From positions 1-64,000 of the forward strand of contig JBEGIR010000087.1 in assembly GCA_040224245.1 (NCBI GenBank): a DNA stretch of 64,000 nucleotides, read 5' to 3'. Source of the stretch: Puniceicoccaceae bacterium. GTDB taxonomy: Bacteria; Verrucomicrobiota; Verrucomicrobiia; Opitutales; JAFGAQ01. Position 1 is the first letter of the stretch. Every line of letters begins with the position of its first letter. This document shows positions 54,015 through 63,629 of the stretch, in pieces. The notes beneath the pieces were generated by a model. The model searched no databases. It saw nothing but the letters and a program-made list of their open reading frames with translations, and was not told where the DNA came from. Both the position numbers and the translations under genes were made by a program.

Positions 54015-57000
54015 TCAGAATTTGAAGGTATTGGTCAGGGTCCAGACGGTCTCGCTCGGAATGCGCGCCTGGGCGATGGTGCCATCGGGATTGGCCGAAA
54101 TCGGGATCAGTTCGTCGTCGGAGAAGAGGTTGCGAACGTTGAGCTGGATGCTCCAGTCGATACCGTTCTTGAGCACGCGCTGGTAACCGATCCAGGCGTC
54201 AATATCGGTCTCGCTGGGTCCGTAGATCGGGTTGGCCGCATCGGTTACCCAAATCGCAGCGTCTTCGTTGTATTTGGGATAATAACCAATGGCTGCCTTA
54301 TCCTGCCAGCGAACCGCACCGCCGATGTTCACGTTCTTGAGCCGTCCGGTCTCAATCTTGTAATTGGTGACCAGGTTCATGCGCCACTTGCGCAACTCGT
54401 TGACGGACTGCCCGTTGCCCGCAATCGCGTTCTGATACGGACCAAACACGTTCTGCATCATGCGACCGCCAAAGGTGTCGCCGACCGAGGAGTAGGTTGT
54501 ATTACCACCCCAGTGACGCACATCGGCAATCCCGTCAATCGTCCAGTAGGTCAGGTTGCTGGGTCCGCCGGGATTATTGTCATACCCGTCAAACCAGAGG
54601 TCCTTGTTGGCTTCGATGAAACTGGCCCAGTCGGAGAGCACGTTGCTGCGCTCGGCCTCGGCCTTGGCGGCGTTGAAGGCAATGCGCCAGTTGCTCTTGG
54701 GATTGAGGGTGAGTTCAAACTCGATGCCCTTGGACACGAGATCGTTGGTCAACTTCTGCCCGGCAGGCGAACCCTCACCCCAGATGCGGTAAGCGTCACC
54801 TTCGATTTTTTCGAATTCCTTCGAATCCACCCAGGTCATGTCGAGCGGGCGGAACCACTCCGCATTGCTGCGCGCGGCAAACCATGCTTCACGATAGGCA
54901 ATCTCCTCGGCATCCAGTGGCGGAGCCAGATAAGGTTGATCGGTATCGGGGTTGATGTCTCCTTCATCGACAAAGCTTGCCGAACCGGGAACTGCAGAGC
55001 GCCGAATGCGCAGCGGCTGGTTGACCAGTGCACTGAGCTGTTCCTGCCAGTTGTCCGGAAGGGGCTGGGAGGCAACGCTCTGATCATAGGAATCGCCAAA
55101 AAACCACTCGTTGACGAGGAACTCGGGGGTGACTTGTGTCGGATCTGCCTTCTGGGAGTCCCACGTCTCCTGCGCAAGTGTATTCATCGTGCGGACGATG
55201 CCCGCCTTTGCCCAGTAGATCATGCCGGACGGGTCGCTGAGCGTCGTATTCTTCTGCACGGTTTCATACCAGGTGACACGCAGTGCAACCTTGTTGTCAA
55301 AGGCCGTCACGAGGAAGCCGTAGTCCGTCGTCTCTCCGGAGGGGGCTGCCAGTTTATTGCCATACACATCGGTCCCCACTTCCGACGGACGGAAGCTGTT
55401 GGACTCGTTGTAATTGAGGCTGAGGGTCATGCCTTTTGGCATTTCATAGCCAAACATCTCCAGAATTTTGTCGGCATGCACCACTAAGCCCCAGCTGCGG
55501 CGCTCTTCTTCGGCGACGAGCGGTGTGACACCGTCATAGTTCCAATCGGAGCTGTAGGGCAATGGAACACGGTATTCATCCCGCACGAGCACGTTGGGCT
55601 TATCCCAGCGCTCGTATTCATCGCGACGCCAGCCAAAGAGTGGAACAATCGCATCATTGAGCAGTTTGCCCTGCCAGACCACCGACATCGAATCGGTCGT
55701 ATCATAGCCCTGTGAGGTGCCCGTATAGAGGCGATCCAGGTCATCACGGTAGTTGAGCAGGTTCAACTGGGCGTTGTGCCAGGTCTGGGTGTTTTCATCC
55801 CAGAGCAGCGTATTGTTGGTCGTTCCGGGATTGTGTTTGCTGGTCACGCCATGAATCGCTGAGGAAGGAATGCTGTCGAAATCCGACACGTTGAGCAGGC
55901 TGTCGCCGATGTAATGAATGCCCCACCAACTGAAGTAGTTGGGAGAGTTCAGGTACGGATTGCCGTAGCTATCCACATCCCAGTTGTAGAGATCATAGTT
56001 GCGGTGAAAGTTTTCGTAGCGCTGACTGGAGTAGGTCGCCGTCACGGTTTGTTCACCAAACAGAGTGGTCAACCAACCTTCATCGATATAGTTGGAGAGG
56101 TCGAATTTCCCGAAGGCAGTTGCGCGAAATGCACGACGGTCCTCTTCGTTGTTCTGTCCCGAACTGGGACCAATGAGAACTGGACGACCGACATCCGGAT
56201 TCGGCTCTCCGTCCCGCAGCACGGTGTTCACGTCAACGGTCACGCGGTTGGTGCTGATGGCGTTGTGATATCCCGAATCATAGTTCTCCCGGTAGTAGGA
56301 GAGATTCACGCCTGCCAATCCGTCGAAGTAGGTCTGGGTCAGCGACATTTCGATGGTATCAAACTCATTCCACTCGCGCTTGTTGGGTCCCTGGATCGTG
56401 CGATCAATGAACGCCAGCGGTCCGCTCAGGATCATCTGCGTGGGCCAGAGGCTGGAACCAAACCCGTTGAAGGTATTCCCAGTCTCACTTTCGTAGCGTG
56501 ATATGATGTCCATGACCAGCGCATTGCCAGCGTAGTAGCTTGCACTGTTTTTGTTCCAGACGCCCGTGCCGCCTTCATCGTAGTTGGGATTGGTCACACC
56601 GCTGAGTCCTCCCCAGGGCGAACCATCGCGCTGCCGGTAGGCATCCATGCGTCCGTTACCGATGGCGTTGCTGTTGGGTTGCTGAAAGATGGTTCCCGGT
56701 GAGGAGTTCCACCAGTCCCGCGCCGGTGCGCCTGAAAAGTAGTGCGACAACTCACGATGCTGCACGCCATCCGGGTCCGTCGGGATCCCGTTGCTGGTGA
56801 GCGGATCATACATGAGGTATTGGTTGAGCGGACCAAACCAGTTGGTGATGAAGTCCGCTGCGGTCACGGGGACCGGTCGGTTTCCGCTGAGTTTTCCATA
56901 CTCCGCACGCACATCGATCTGGGTGTAGATGCTGTCTGCCAGTTTGGGTTGCCAGCGCATGGCCGCATAGAGGCGACGGTCGTCATCGTAGGTGTGATCC

Positions 57001-57734
57001 TGGCGAAATTTTTCCTCATCGTTGAGTCCGACCACACGCACTGCGAGTGTATCGTCAATGATGGGCAGGTTGACATCCACCATCTCACGATGCGAACCGT
57101 AGCTGTCCATGCTGATGCGCACCTCGCCCATGAATTTGCTGGGCGATGCATCGCGCAGGGTCGCATTGATGATGCCAGCCGGACTGCCCAATCCAAACAG
57201 AATCGAGTTCGGCCCACGCTGGATGTCCAGGCGTTCGGTATTGTAAGCATCCATCGGCAGGCTGGTCGCGAAAAAACTGCGCGTCAGGTCGGCCGTATTG
57301 AGTCCGCGCAGGCGGGTGCCTGTCTGCGGATTCACCAGCATGCGGTTGCGGTAACTTCCGTCATTGGCATCGGTGCCGTAATAGTTCCCGCCGATACCCG
57401 CCACTTCCGCACTGGTCTGGTAGATGAGGATGTCCTCAAGATTGACCGATGCGGTATCGTCAAAAAACTCACGGGTGACGACCGAAATCGCCGAGGCAAC
57501 GTCCTTGAGATCGGTATTGATTCGGGAACCAGCGAGCGATGAAGTCGCCAGGTAACCCATGTTTTCATCGGTTAACACCTCGAAGGGAGACAGGGTATAT
57601 ACTTCACTTTGCTCAGACTCAGATGACGCATCTTCCAGATCCGATTCCCTCTCTGTCTGAGCGACAGCGAGGCTTGGTGTGCACAACACCAGCAGCAACA
57701 ATCCGATGGATCGTTGGGTTTGCATAGCTTTCAT
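54015..57734 (-). CDS. TonB-dependent receptor (fourth)
   Basis: 1239 residues from the ATG at 57734. Signal peptide (SIGLLLLVLCTPSLAVAQ), an acidic linker, the TonB-box-like YTLSPFEVL, then GYLATSSLAGSRI, the plug (QRGPNSILFGLGSPAGIINA) and a barrel ending TLTNTFKF. It is a paralogue of the receptor at 50096, next to it on the same strand, 136 bases apart; both are more distant from the FecIR-linked pair. Sharing the same core but differing in loops suggests receptors for related glycans. The GH35 gene is directly upstream. Confidence 0.9.
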   Translation of the reverse strand: MKAMQTQRSIGLLLLVLCTPSLAVAQTERESDLEDASSESEQSEVYTLSPFEVLTDENMGYLATSSLAGSRINTDLKDVASAISVVTREFFDDTASVNLEDILIYQTSAEVAGIGGNYYGTDANDGSYRNRMLVNPQTGTRLRGLNTADLTRSFFATSLPMDAYNTERLDIQRGPNSILFGLGSPAGIINATLRDASPSKFMGEVRISMDSYGSHREMVDVNLPIIDDTLAVRVVGLNDEEKFRQDHTYDDDRRLYAAMRWQPKLADSIYTQIDVRAEYGKLSGNRPVPVTAADFITNWFGPLNQYLMYDPLTSNGIPTDPDGVQHRELSHYFSGAPARDWWNSSPGTIFQQPNSNAIGNGRMDAYRQRDGSPWGGLSGVTNPNYDEGGTGVWNKNSASYYAGNALVMDIISRYESETGNTFNGFGSSLWPTQMILSGPLAFIDRTIQGPNKREWNEFDTIEMSLTQTYFDGLAGVNLSYYRENYDSGYHNAISTNRVTVDVNTVLRDGEPNPDVGRPVLIGPSSGQNNEEDRRAFRATAFGKFDLSNYIDEGWLTTLFGEQTVTATYSSQRYENFHRNYDLYNWDVDSYGNPYLNSPNYFSWWGIHYIGDSLLNVSDFDSIPSSAIHGVTSKHNPGTTNNTLLWDENTQTWHNAQLNLLNYRDDLDRLYTGTSQGYDTTDSMSVVWQGKLLNDAIVPLFGWRRDEYERWDKPNVLVRDEYRVPLPYSSDWNYDGVTPLVAEEERRSWGLVVHADKILEMFGYEMPKGMTLSLNYNESNSFRPSEVGTDVYGNKLAAPSGETTDYGFLVTAFDNKVALRVTWYETVQKNTTLSDPSGMIYWAKAGIVRTMNTLAQETWDSQKADPTQVTPEFLVNEWFFGDSYDQSVASQPLPDNWQEQLSALVNQPLRIRRSAVPGSASFVDEGDINPDTDQPYLAPPLDAEEIAYREAWFAARSNAEWFRPLDMTWVDSKEFEKIEGDAYRIWGEGSPAGQKLTNDLVSKGIEFELTLNPKSNWRIAFNAAKAEAERSNVLSDWASFIEANKDLWFDGYDNNPGGPSNLTYWTIDGIADVRHWGGNTTYSSVGDTFGGRMMQNVFGPYQNAIAGNGQSVNELRKWRMNLVTNYKIETGRLKNVNIGGAVRWQDKAAIGYYPKYNEDAAIWVTDAANPIYGPSETDIDAWIGYQRVLKNGIDWSIQLNVRNLFSDDELIPISANPDGTIAQARIPSETVWTLTNTFKF

Positions 57735-57796
57735 AATCACTTTGGGTTTGGGGTTTGGTCGTGATTCGACGAACTGGGGGAGAGACCTGGAACGGC

Positions 57797-60178
57797 TTAT
57801 GGTTCGCGAACCAGGTCGTCGCCTATGAAAATTTCTGCATTGCGGATGCGACCGCGCTTCGAGGTGCCCGGAGCGGGCACAAGGGTGAATCCACTCAGGA
57901 TTTCCTCCCGACCAAGGTCGATGACGATGGCGTGAGGATGATCCGGGGTATTGTGGGCAAAGTAGGTACTCCAGACGCTGGAGGTCTGACCATCGATTGC
58001 GTTTTCCGCAGTTCCGTCCATGTCGTGGCGTTCTTCACTGCTGACGTAGGCAATCGTCCAGCGCTCGTGCGAAATAGCCTGTCCTTCAGAATCGAGCAGA
58101 TCGATCTCACCGACGGAAGCAACGATCTCCTCATTCCAGGAATCCTGGGTGAGCAGGCAGAAGTAGCGGCCCCGTGCCAGCTGGTCAAAGTGCACCACCT
58201 GTTTGGAGGGGCTGTTCTCAAAAGAAACCTTCTGATGCGGGAGATGCGACTCAAGGTTGAGTTCCCGTAATTTACGACGGGGACCCGAGAAGTCGAGTTC
58301 CGGTCGGAGCTGATCCAGCACGGGGGATTCGCGACCGGAAATTACCGGGGATTCGGGGCCGAGCAGATCCAGCACCACAATCTCGTTTTCCCCGGGCTTG
58401 AGCCACGGGCCAGGCAGGTACATCGTCTGCGTGGGTCCAATGTTCCAGAAGCGACCGAGCGCGTGGCCATTCACCCAGACCACTCCCTTGCCCCATCTGG
58501 AGAGGTCAAGAAAGCTGTCACCCGTTTTGTCGAGATCGAAGGTCGCCCTCCAGAAGCGGGGCTGCGCGGACTGATCATCGCTGACGTTGCGGTAGGACAA
58601 TTGCTCCCGGTAGGACTGCTCCAGGGTGAGCGGATAGTGTGCCCAGTCGAGGAGTTCGGTACTTTCACCCGATTCCGAGATCAAGGTCACGGGTCCGTGC
58701 ATGCCCTTGCGGTCGTGAATCTCGGGACCAAAGTTGATGCGGCCCATCGACCACACGAAAATTTGCAGGCGGCTTTCCGCACTGCGCTCGGGTAGAGGAA
58801 CCTCGAAGGACCGACTGCGACGGTCGGTGACTCCGAGGAACACTCCATCGAGATACACCCATGAAAAGTCATTGATCGCCTCCGCACGGAGCGTTCCAGC
58901 GGAACCCGGTGCAAGCTTGGTTTCATACACCATGCCCGCACGATACACATCGAGCGTTTCGAAGGTTTGGGGTTCCGTGTGCTGGATGGACTCGGGCAGA
59001 TTTTCCAATACGGCTGCCTGTTGGGAGAATGAAATGGCGGGGATGGAAATCACGGGATTGCGTGCCGGGGGTTCCGGGATCCGCTGACCATCCGGCAGGT
59101 GTTGCTGGACCATGTCCCGCAGCATGAAAAACGCATCGGTGGTCCAACCTGCTTCCGAGACCGGAGCATCGTAGTCATAGCTCGAGGTGTCGGGTTTGAA
59201 GGGACGATCTGCCCCAGCCCAAAACCCAAATGTCGTGCCGCCATGCACCATGTAGATGCTATAGGAGGCACCCATAGCAGTCATCTTATCCAAGGTTGGA
59301 ATGTAGGTGGACGGATCACCATCGTGGTGTGGGTTTCCCCAGGTATCAAACCAGGCGGGGTAAAACTCCCCACACATCAGGGGTCCGGTGGGCTGGAATT
59401 CCCTGAGCGCCGCAAACGCAGAGTCGGGGTCGCTGCCAAAGTTCACCACCTGAAACAGATCTGGATCAAATCCACGTGCAATCGAATAGGGTGGATTGCA
59501 GGCAAAGAGCGGCACTTCAAATCCAGCATCCAGCAGGGCCTGCTTCATCTCGCCCATGTAGGCCGCATCATCTCCGTAAAATCCATATTCATTCTCCACC
59601 TGCACCATCAGGATGGGGCCGCCCTGCGTCACCTGCAGCGGTGCGAGCTGCTCACCGACCTGCTCAAAATAGCGGCGCGTTGCCTCGACAAAGCGGGAAT
59701 CGCGGGAGCGCAACGCAATGTCTTCATGCTTGAGCAGCCACCAGGGAAGTCCGCCCATCTCCCACTCGGCACAGGAATAGGGTCCCGGGCGCAAAATCAC
59801 CCACAATCCCGCTTCCTGCGCAAGACGGCAAAACTCCGCCACATCCGCCTGGTCCTGCCAGGTGAATTCGCCCTCGCGTCGCTCGTGAAAATTCCAGAAA
59901 AGATAGACGCAGACTGCGTTCATGCCCGTGGCCCGCACCATTTCAATGCGGTGCTTCCAATACTCGCGCGGCACACGGGCGTAGTGGATTTCACCACAGC
60001 GAATCTGCAGGGGTTCACCATTGAGCAGGAAGGCCTGTTCTCCGATCTCAAAAGTGGCAGCAGCAGCATTGGGTATCGACGCTACGCCGTGCGCTGAGCA
60101 TCCTGCAAACAGGATAACCATTACCGACAGGCGCAGCAGTGTGCGAACCACACTGCGGGTTCGAAGGATTTCAATCAT
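57797..60178 (-). CDS. GH35 beta-galactosidase, lipoprotein
   Basis: 793 residues from the ATG at 60178; the open frame upstream carries no homology. VMVILFAGCSAHG contains a lipobox with Cys27, so it is probably a lipoprotein. The GH35 TIM barrel follows: CGEIHYARVPREYW (61-74), acid/base Glu197 in VQVENEYGFYG and nucleophile Glu271 in MCGEFYPAWFDTWG. C-terminal jelly-roll domains include WVNGHALGRFWNIGP, and the last 110 residues (ENAIDGQTSSVWST, IVIDLGREEILSGF) look like an F5/8-type carbohydrate-binding module. It cleaves beta-galactosides, probably galactan or arabinogalactan ends. The AraC gene is divergent. Confidence 0.93.
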   Translation of the reverse strand: MIEILRTRSVVRTLLRLSVMVILFAGCSAHGVASIPNAAAATFEIGEQAFLLNGEPLQIRCGEIHYARVPREYWKHRIEMVRATGMNAVCVYLFWNFHERREGEFTWQDQADVAEFCRLAQEAGLWVILRPGPYSCAEWEMGGLPWWLLKHEDIALRSRDSRFVEATRRYFEQVGEQLAPLQVTQGGPILMVQVENEYGFYGDDAAYMGEMKQALLDAGFEVPLFACNPPYSIARGFDPDLFQVVNFGSDPDSAFAALREFQPTGPLMCGEFYPAWFDTWGNPHHDGDPSTYIPTLDKMTAMGASYSIYMVHGGTTFGFWAGADRPFKPDTSSYDYDAPVSEAGWTTDAFFMLRDMVQQHLPDGQRIPEPPARNPVISIPAISFSQQAAVLENLPESIQHTEPQTFETLDVYRAGMVYETKLAPGSAGTLRAEAINDFSWVYLDGVFLGVTDRRSRSFEVPLPERSAESRLQIFVWSMGRINFGPEIHDRKGMHGPVTLISESGESTELLDWAHYPLTLEQSYREQLSYRNVSDDQSAQPRFWRATFDLDKTGDSFLDLSRWGKGVVWVNGHALGRFWNIGPTQTMYLPGPWLKPGENEIVVLDLLGPESPVISGRESPVLDQLRPELDFSGPRRKLRELNLESHLPHQKVSFENSPSKQVVHFDQLARGRYFCLLTQDSWNEEIVASVGEIDLLDSEGQAISHERWTIAYVSSEERHDMDGTAENAIDGQTSSVWSTYFAHNTPDHPHAIVIDLGREEILSGFTLVPAPGTSKRGRIRNAEIFIGDDLVREP

Positions 60179-60275
60179 GGGTAAGTCGGGGTCGACAGAA
60201 TCGCTTCTGGTCAATGGGTGAATAACGCAAAAAATTCGATGGATAGTATAGCCGCTCCAGATCGACGCATCTATC

Positions 60276-60286
60276 CCCCATTGGGG
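60276..60286. promoter_or_regulatory. inverted repeat between GH35 and the AraC gene
   Basis: CCCCA-T-TGGGG, a 5-1-5 inverted repeat in the 213-bp divergent region. It is a candidate operator for the AraC regulator or another factor; AraC proteins more often bind direct repeats, which I did not find. Confidence 0.3.
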
Positions 60287-60391
60287 TGAAAATGGAATCG
60301 AGGCACAGAACGGCCGTTGGAAGGGTCTGTACTTTTCCTTTCCATCGGCTGCACACGCGGTTAGATTTCTTGATCCACCTGGCTTCGTTCG

Positions 60392-61273
60392 ATGAAACAC
60401 AATGCCTGCATGATTCCCGAAGGGTTTGAAGGACAGCAGCTTTACCGTGTGCCCGCACAGGCACTGCGGCGCATGCGCTCACGCCCCTTCACCCGGGATT
60501 TCATCATCACTGACCTTGGTTTTTTTCCAGCATCGCGGGGTCATGGAATCACGCGTCCTGCAGGAGTTGACCAGTGGATTTTGATCTTCGTGAACTCGGG
60601 AACGGGCTGGGTTGAAGCCGATGACACTCAGCACCAGCTGCGTGAGCATGAAGTGCTGCTGCTTCCACCCGGGAGGGGCCATTCCTACGGGGCCAGTGAT
60701 GCCGACCCGTGGAGCATCTTCTGGTTTCACTTTGAGGGCAAGGGTAGCCATGCTCTGCTCGAATGGTTAGGCGATGTCGACCCGGTGATGCTGCGGCGCG
60801 CCCAGTCCCCGGATGGAATGCGTCGGCAGTTTCGTTCGATTCTCAACGGGGTCGAACGCGGTTACCCGGATCATACGCTGCTCGAGCTTTCCCGAACCCT
60901 CATCAACGTGCTGAGTCTGCTGCACCGCAATCCACCCCATCCACACCGCAACGACGCTTTCGAACGCATGGAGGCCGTCATGGTCCGCATGCGCGCCGAT
61001 CTTCGGCAACCCGGAAGTCTGCAGGACTATGCACGCACTTGCGCGCTTTCGGTGCCGCAGTTCTGTCATCTCTTCAAATCCCACACCGGCATCAGCCCCA
61101 TGGCTTACCTGACCGAGCTTCGCATGCAGCTCGCATGCGAATACCTCGACACCACGGACTGGAGCGTGAAGCAAATCGCTGCGGAACTCGGATATGCCGA
61201 TGCCCTGTATTTCTCGAGGGCCTTCAAAAAATGCGTTGGCAAATCCCCCAAGCAATACCGGGACGCCTGGTGA
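60392..61273 (+). CDS. AraC-family transcriptional regulator
   Basis: 293 residues. An N-terminal cupin-like sensing domain (VNSGTGWVEADDTQHQLREHE, then LLPPGRGHSYG) is followed by a C-terminal double helix-turn-helix (about 200-293): SLQDYARTCALSVPQFCHLF, KSHTGISPMAYLTELRM, VKQIAAELGYADALYFSRAF and GKSPKQYRDAW, the standard AraC signature. The sensing domain binds a sugar in many relatives. It is divergent from the GH35 gene, so it probably controls that gene and the receptors below it in response to a released galactose- or arabinose-type sugar. Confidence 0.92.
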   Translation: MKHNACMIPEGFEGQQLYRVPAQALRRMRSRPFTRDFIITDLGFFPASRGHGITRPAGVDQWILIFVNSGTGWVEADDTQHQLREHEVLLLPPGRGHSYGASDADPWSIFWFHFEGKGSHALLEWLGDVDPVMLRRAQSPDGMRRQFRSILNGVERGYPDHTLLELSRTLINVLSLLHRNPPHPHRNDAFERMEAVMVRMRADLRQPGSLQDYARTCALSVPQFCHLFKSHTGISPMAYLTELRMQLACEYLDTTDWSVKQIAAELGYADALYFSRAFKKCVGKSPKQYRDAW

Positions 61274-61855
61274 CGAATCTGCATCCTGAACCACTCGAAG
61301 CATCGATTCTTTCTAAACCACTTCAGAGCGAAGCGCATTCAAACCCTACTTGTCGGGTGCGAAGCAAATTTCTCAGAAAACACAGATAGGTTTTAGTCGA
61401 GACCCATTCCCCAACCCCGTTCTCGCCGGATCTTCTCTCATGGCAATTTCCCTATCTTGCGTAGGGCTCCCGTTCGCCGGGAGCCGCCGTTCCCCCAAGC
61501 CATCGGTTCCCCCATAACGGAATTTGGAAAAATTTCGCCCCCTGGAAACACTCGAATACCTCAACGGTTCCACCTTTTCCCAGTAACAAGTTCAAGAACT
61601 ACCCACAAAAACCTGTTGCGCGCAACGCATCCTGTTGGACTAGCCTCGCCAGACCATCGAGAGAAGCGCAGCGGAACGATGTTCTGACTGCGCCCTTCCG
61701 GCACTGATCCGGCTTTCGCTTTCAACTATTTCTCATTCGACATCGCAGCTGCGCTGCACTGTGCGTCAGCCTTCTCCAACACTGAGCCAGCCAAGAGCAT
61801 CGATTTTTCGCCATTGCTGCTAACAGCCGCATTTCGCAACTCAGGGACTTCCCAA
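61274..61855. other. intergenic region with degenerate palindromic element (copy 4)
   Basis: About 580 bases between convergent AraC and DUF2235 genes without a convincing gene. At 61518-61537 CGGAATTT-GGAA-AAATTTCG is an inverted repeat with one mismatch; its GAATTTGGAAAAATT core is the exact reverse complement of part of the copy at 1994-2017. A 12-bp palindrome (GTTGCGCGCAAC) lies at 61615-61626. Confidence 0.45.
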
Positions 61856-63415
61856 TCAGCTGCGTTTGATATGCACCCACACCCAACCCTGGTTGTTGTC
61901 GAATTTGTCGATGAGGTCGAGTTTGCTGGAAAGGTCGTTGGCGGCAAAGCACAGTTCGCCGTCGGTCCATGCTTCCAGTAAAATGGAGTAGGCTTCAAAA
62001 GCATTGGGCGGAATAGGAATTTCCATTCGCTGCCAGTCGGACTGCCCGATGCGGACCACGAGTTCAAACCAGTTTGCGGCCTTGCACAGGCGTCCACCGC
62101 GCGCGCTTTGAATCATCCGCTTTTTGAGAATGCCCACATCGACGGGTTTTCCCTTTTGATAAGGTCTGCGGCTGGCGTCGTCAGTGCTCCAGCCGAGAAT
62201 ATCGCAGGGATCGAAATCCCCATCCTTCCAGACCTGGAGTCGGGAAAGGGTCAAGGTGTAGCGAGTGCCTTGCAGGACTTGAATGTGCGAGGGGTTGGAC
62301 TTCAGTCGAGCGAATACCCGGACTCGGGATGACTCACCCTGCTCGAGAAGCACGGCGCTCGATGAGGCGGGTGGATGCGCTTGGGGAAGCGCGTTCAGTT
62401 CGGTTGCAAAGCGACGCTTCAGATTCGTCGGGCGATAGCTTGAGTCCTGCACCCAGCGCTCACGAGCGGAGGCATCAATATCGCTCCAACTCACGGCAGC
62501 TGCGGGCAAAGGACGGCGCTTTTTGCCATAGAAAAAATCAATGTCCTCCGGGAAGAAGATGCTCGAATCGGTGATGGCGTGGTCGTGCAGCCGCTCGAGG
62601 TCGGCGTTGAGGTCGATTCCCAGCGCAAATGCTTGTTCGATCATCCAGACGAGGCACCGGTTGGAAAGTCCGCGCTTTTCCCAGGAACCACCGCCCACGC
62701 AGCCATGATCGCCCGGAAACCAGTGCTGTACCAGCTGCGTCACAGCATTGCCCGGTGCGATCTCCATAAGGGTTGCCTCAAACTCCTTGCGCAGCTCGTC
62801 AATGGCGACGGCATGCAGTGCCCGTTCGATGTGGTCGCCAAGCAGCACATCGTGAAACTGGTAGCGCTTGCGCAGCAGATTGTCGATGGGAAGGAATGGA
62901 ACCTTGTCCGGGATGCCCAAGGCTCCGACCGTGTCCCAGCATCCCAGCAGGGTCACTCGCGGATGCGGCACACTGAATGCGGACTTGAACGCCTGCTGCT
63001 GCTCCGGTTTGCGACTGCGGTACAGCTCGAGCGCTTCCGGGATCTGCTTCAGATTCCGGCGAGGCACAATGCCGACTCGGCCGATCAGACCCGCGACGCT
63101 TCGAACTGTGAAGGCACCCCGACTGAAGCCAAAGAGGCAGATTTCGCAGTCTGGCTCGTGGTTCACACAGATGAACCGGTAGGCCTCATAGATCAGGTGG
63201 TCGATGCCTTTTCCCAGTCCACCCTGCCAGAGGCGTTCAATGCCGTTGGCATCCGCTCCCACGCCATCATCGTAGAAGACACACTGGTAGACAGGTTCTG
63301 TCCCGGACTTGCCGGTTGCCTGGATGCATTGCACCAGGCGACCCACATTGGTCAGGTAGCGCATGCGGAGATCGTTCCAGGTTCCGTCACAACAGACAAT
63401 GAGGCGTTTTTTCAT
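61856..63415 (-). CDS. DUF2235 / Tle1-like alpha/beta hydrolase
   Basis: 519 residues with AAAGGAG before the ATG. The N terminus KKRLIVCCDGTWND is the hallmark of DUF2235 proteins, and LFGFSRGAFTVRSVAG carries the GxSxG nucleophile; LLGCWDTVGALG and WFPGDHGCVGGG give the candidate Asp and His of the triad. The family includes type VI secretion phospholipase effectors (Tle1). No signal peptide is seen, and no VgrG, PAAR or immunity-like gene is next to it, so an effector role is not supported here and a housekeeping or defence hydrolase is equally possible. The last 120 residues do not resemble the catalytic part. Confidence 0.85.
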   Translation of the reverse strand: MKKRLIVCCDGTWNDLRMRYLTNVGRLVQCIQATGKSGTEPVYQCVFYDDGVGADANGIERLWQGGLGKGIDHLIYEAYRFICVNHEPDCEICLFGFSRGAFTVRSVAGLIGRVGIVPRRNLKQIPEALELYRSRKPEQQQAFKSAFSVPHPRVTLLGCWDTVGALGIPDKVPFLPIDNLLRKRYQFHDVLLGDHIERALHAVAIDELRKEFEATLMEIAPGNAVTQLVQHWFPGDHGCVGGGSWEKRGLSNRCLVWMIEQAFALGIDLNADLERLHDHAITDSSIFFPEDIDFFYGKKRRPLPAAAVSWSDIDASARERWVQDSSYRPTNLKRRFATELNALPQAHPPASSSAVLLEQGESSRVRVFARLKSNPSHIQVLQGTRYTLTLSRLQVWKDGDFDPCDILGWSTDDASRRPYQKGKPVDVGILKKRMIQSARGGRLCKAANWFELVVRIGQSDWQRMEIPIPPNAFEAYSILLEAWTDGELCFAANDLSSKLDLIDKFDNNQGWVWVHIKRS

Positions 63416-63629
63416 CGGAGGCTCCTTTCAAAGGTGAGGGTTAACCCCAGCATAGTGTGCTTTCATGGCCTGGGCGAGGGCCTGAACTACCTGATGAAAG
63501 GTAGAAGAGTGAGCTGTAGAGCGAACATCAGGGTCAATTTCCACAGGAAATCATAGCGGCAGTTTGAAGGAAATCCGCAGGACGCTTATTTTTTCCATTC
63601 ATCTTCTGTTGATTCAACCCCTTCAAATC

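Noticed and set aside
53955-55487. A 510-codon open frame opposite the fourth receptor
   Set aside because: Antisense to conserved barrel sequence; no ribosome-binding site, signal or known motif.
61615-61626. Palindrome GTTGCGCGCAAC as an operator
   Set aside because: Short, GC-rich palindromes of this size arise by chance; it lies between convergent genes with no promoter nearby.
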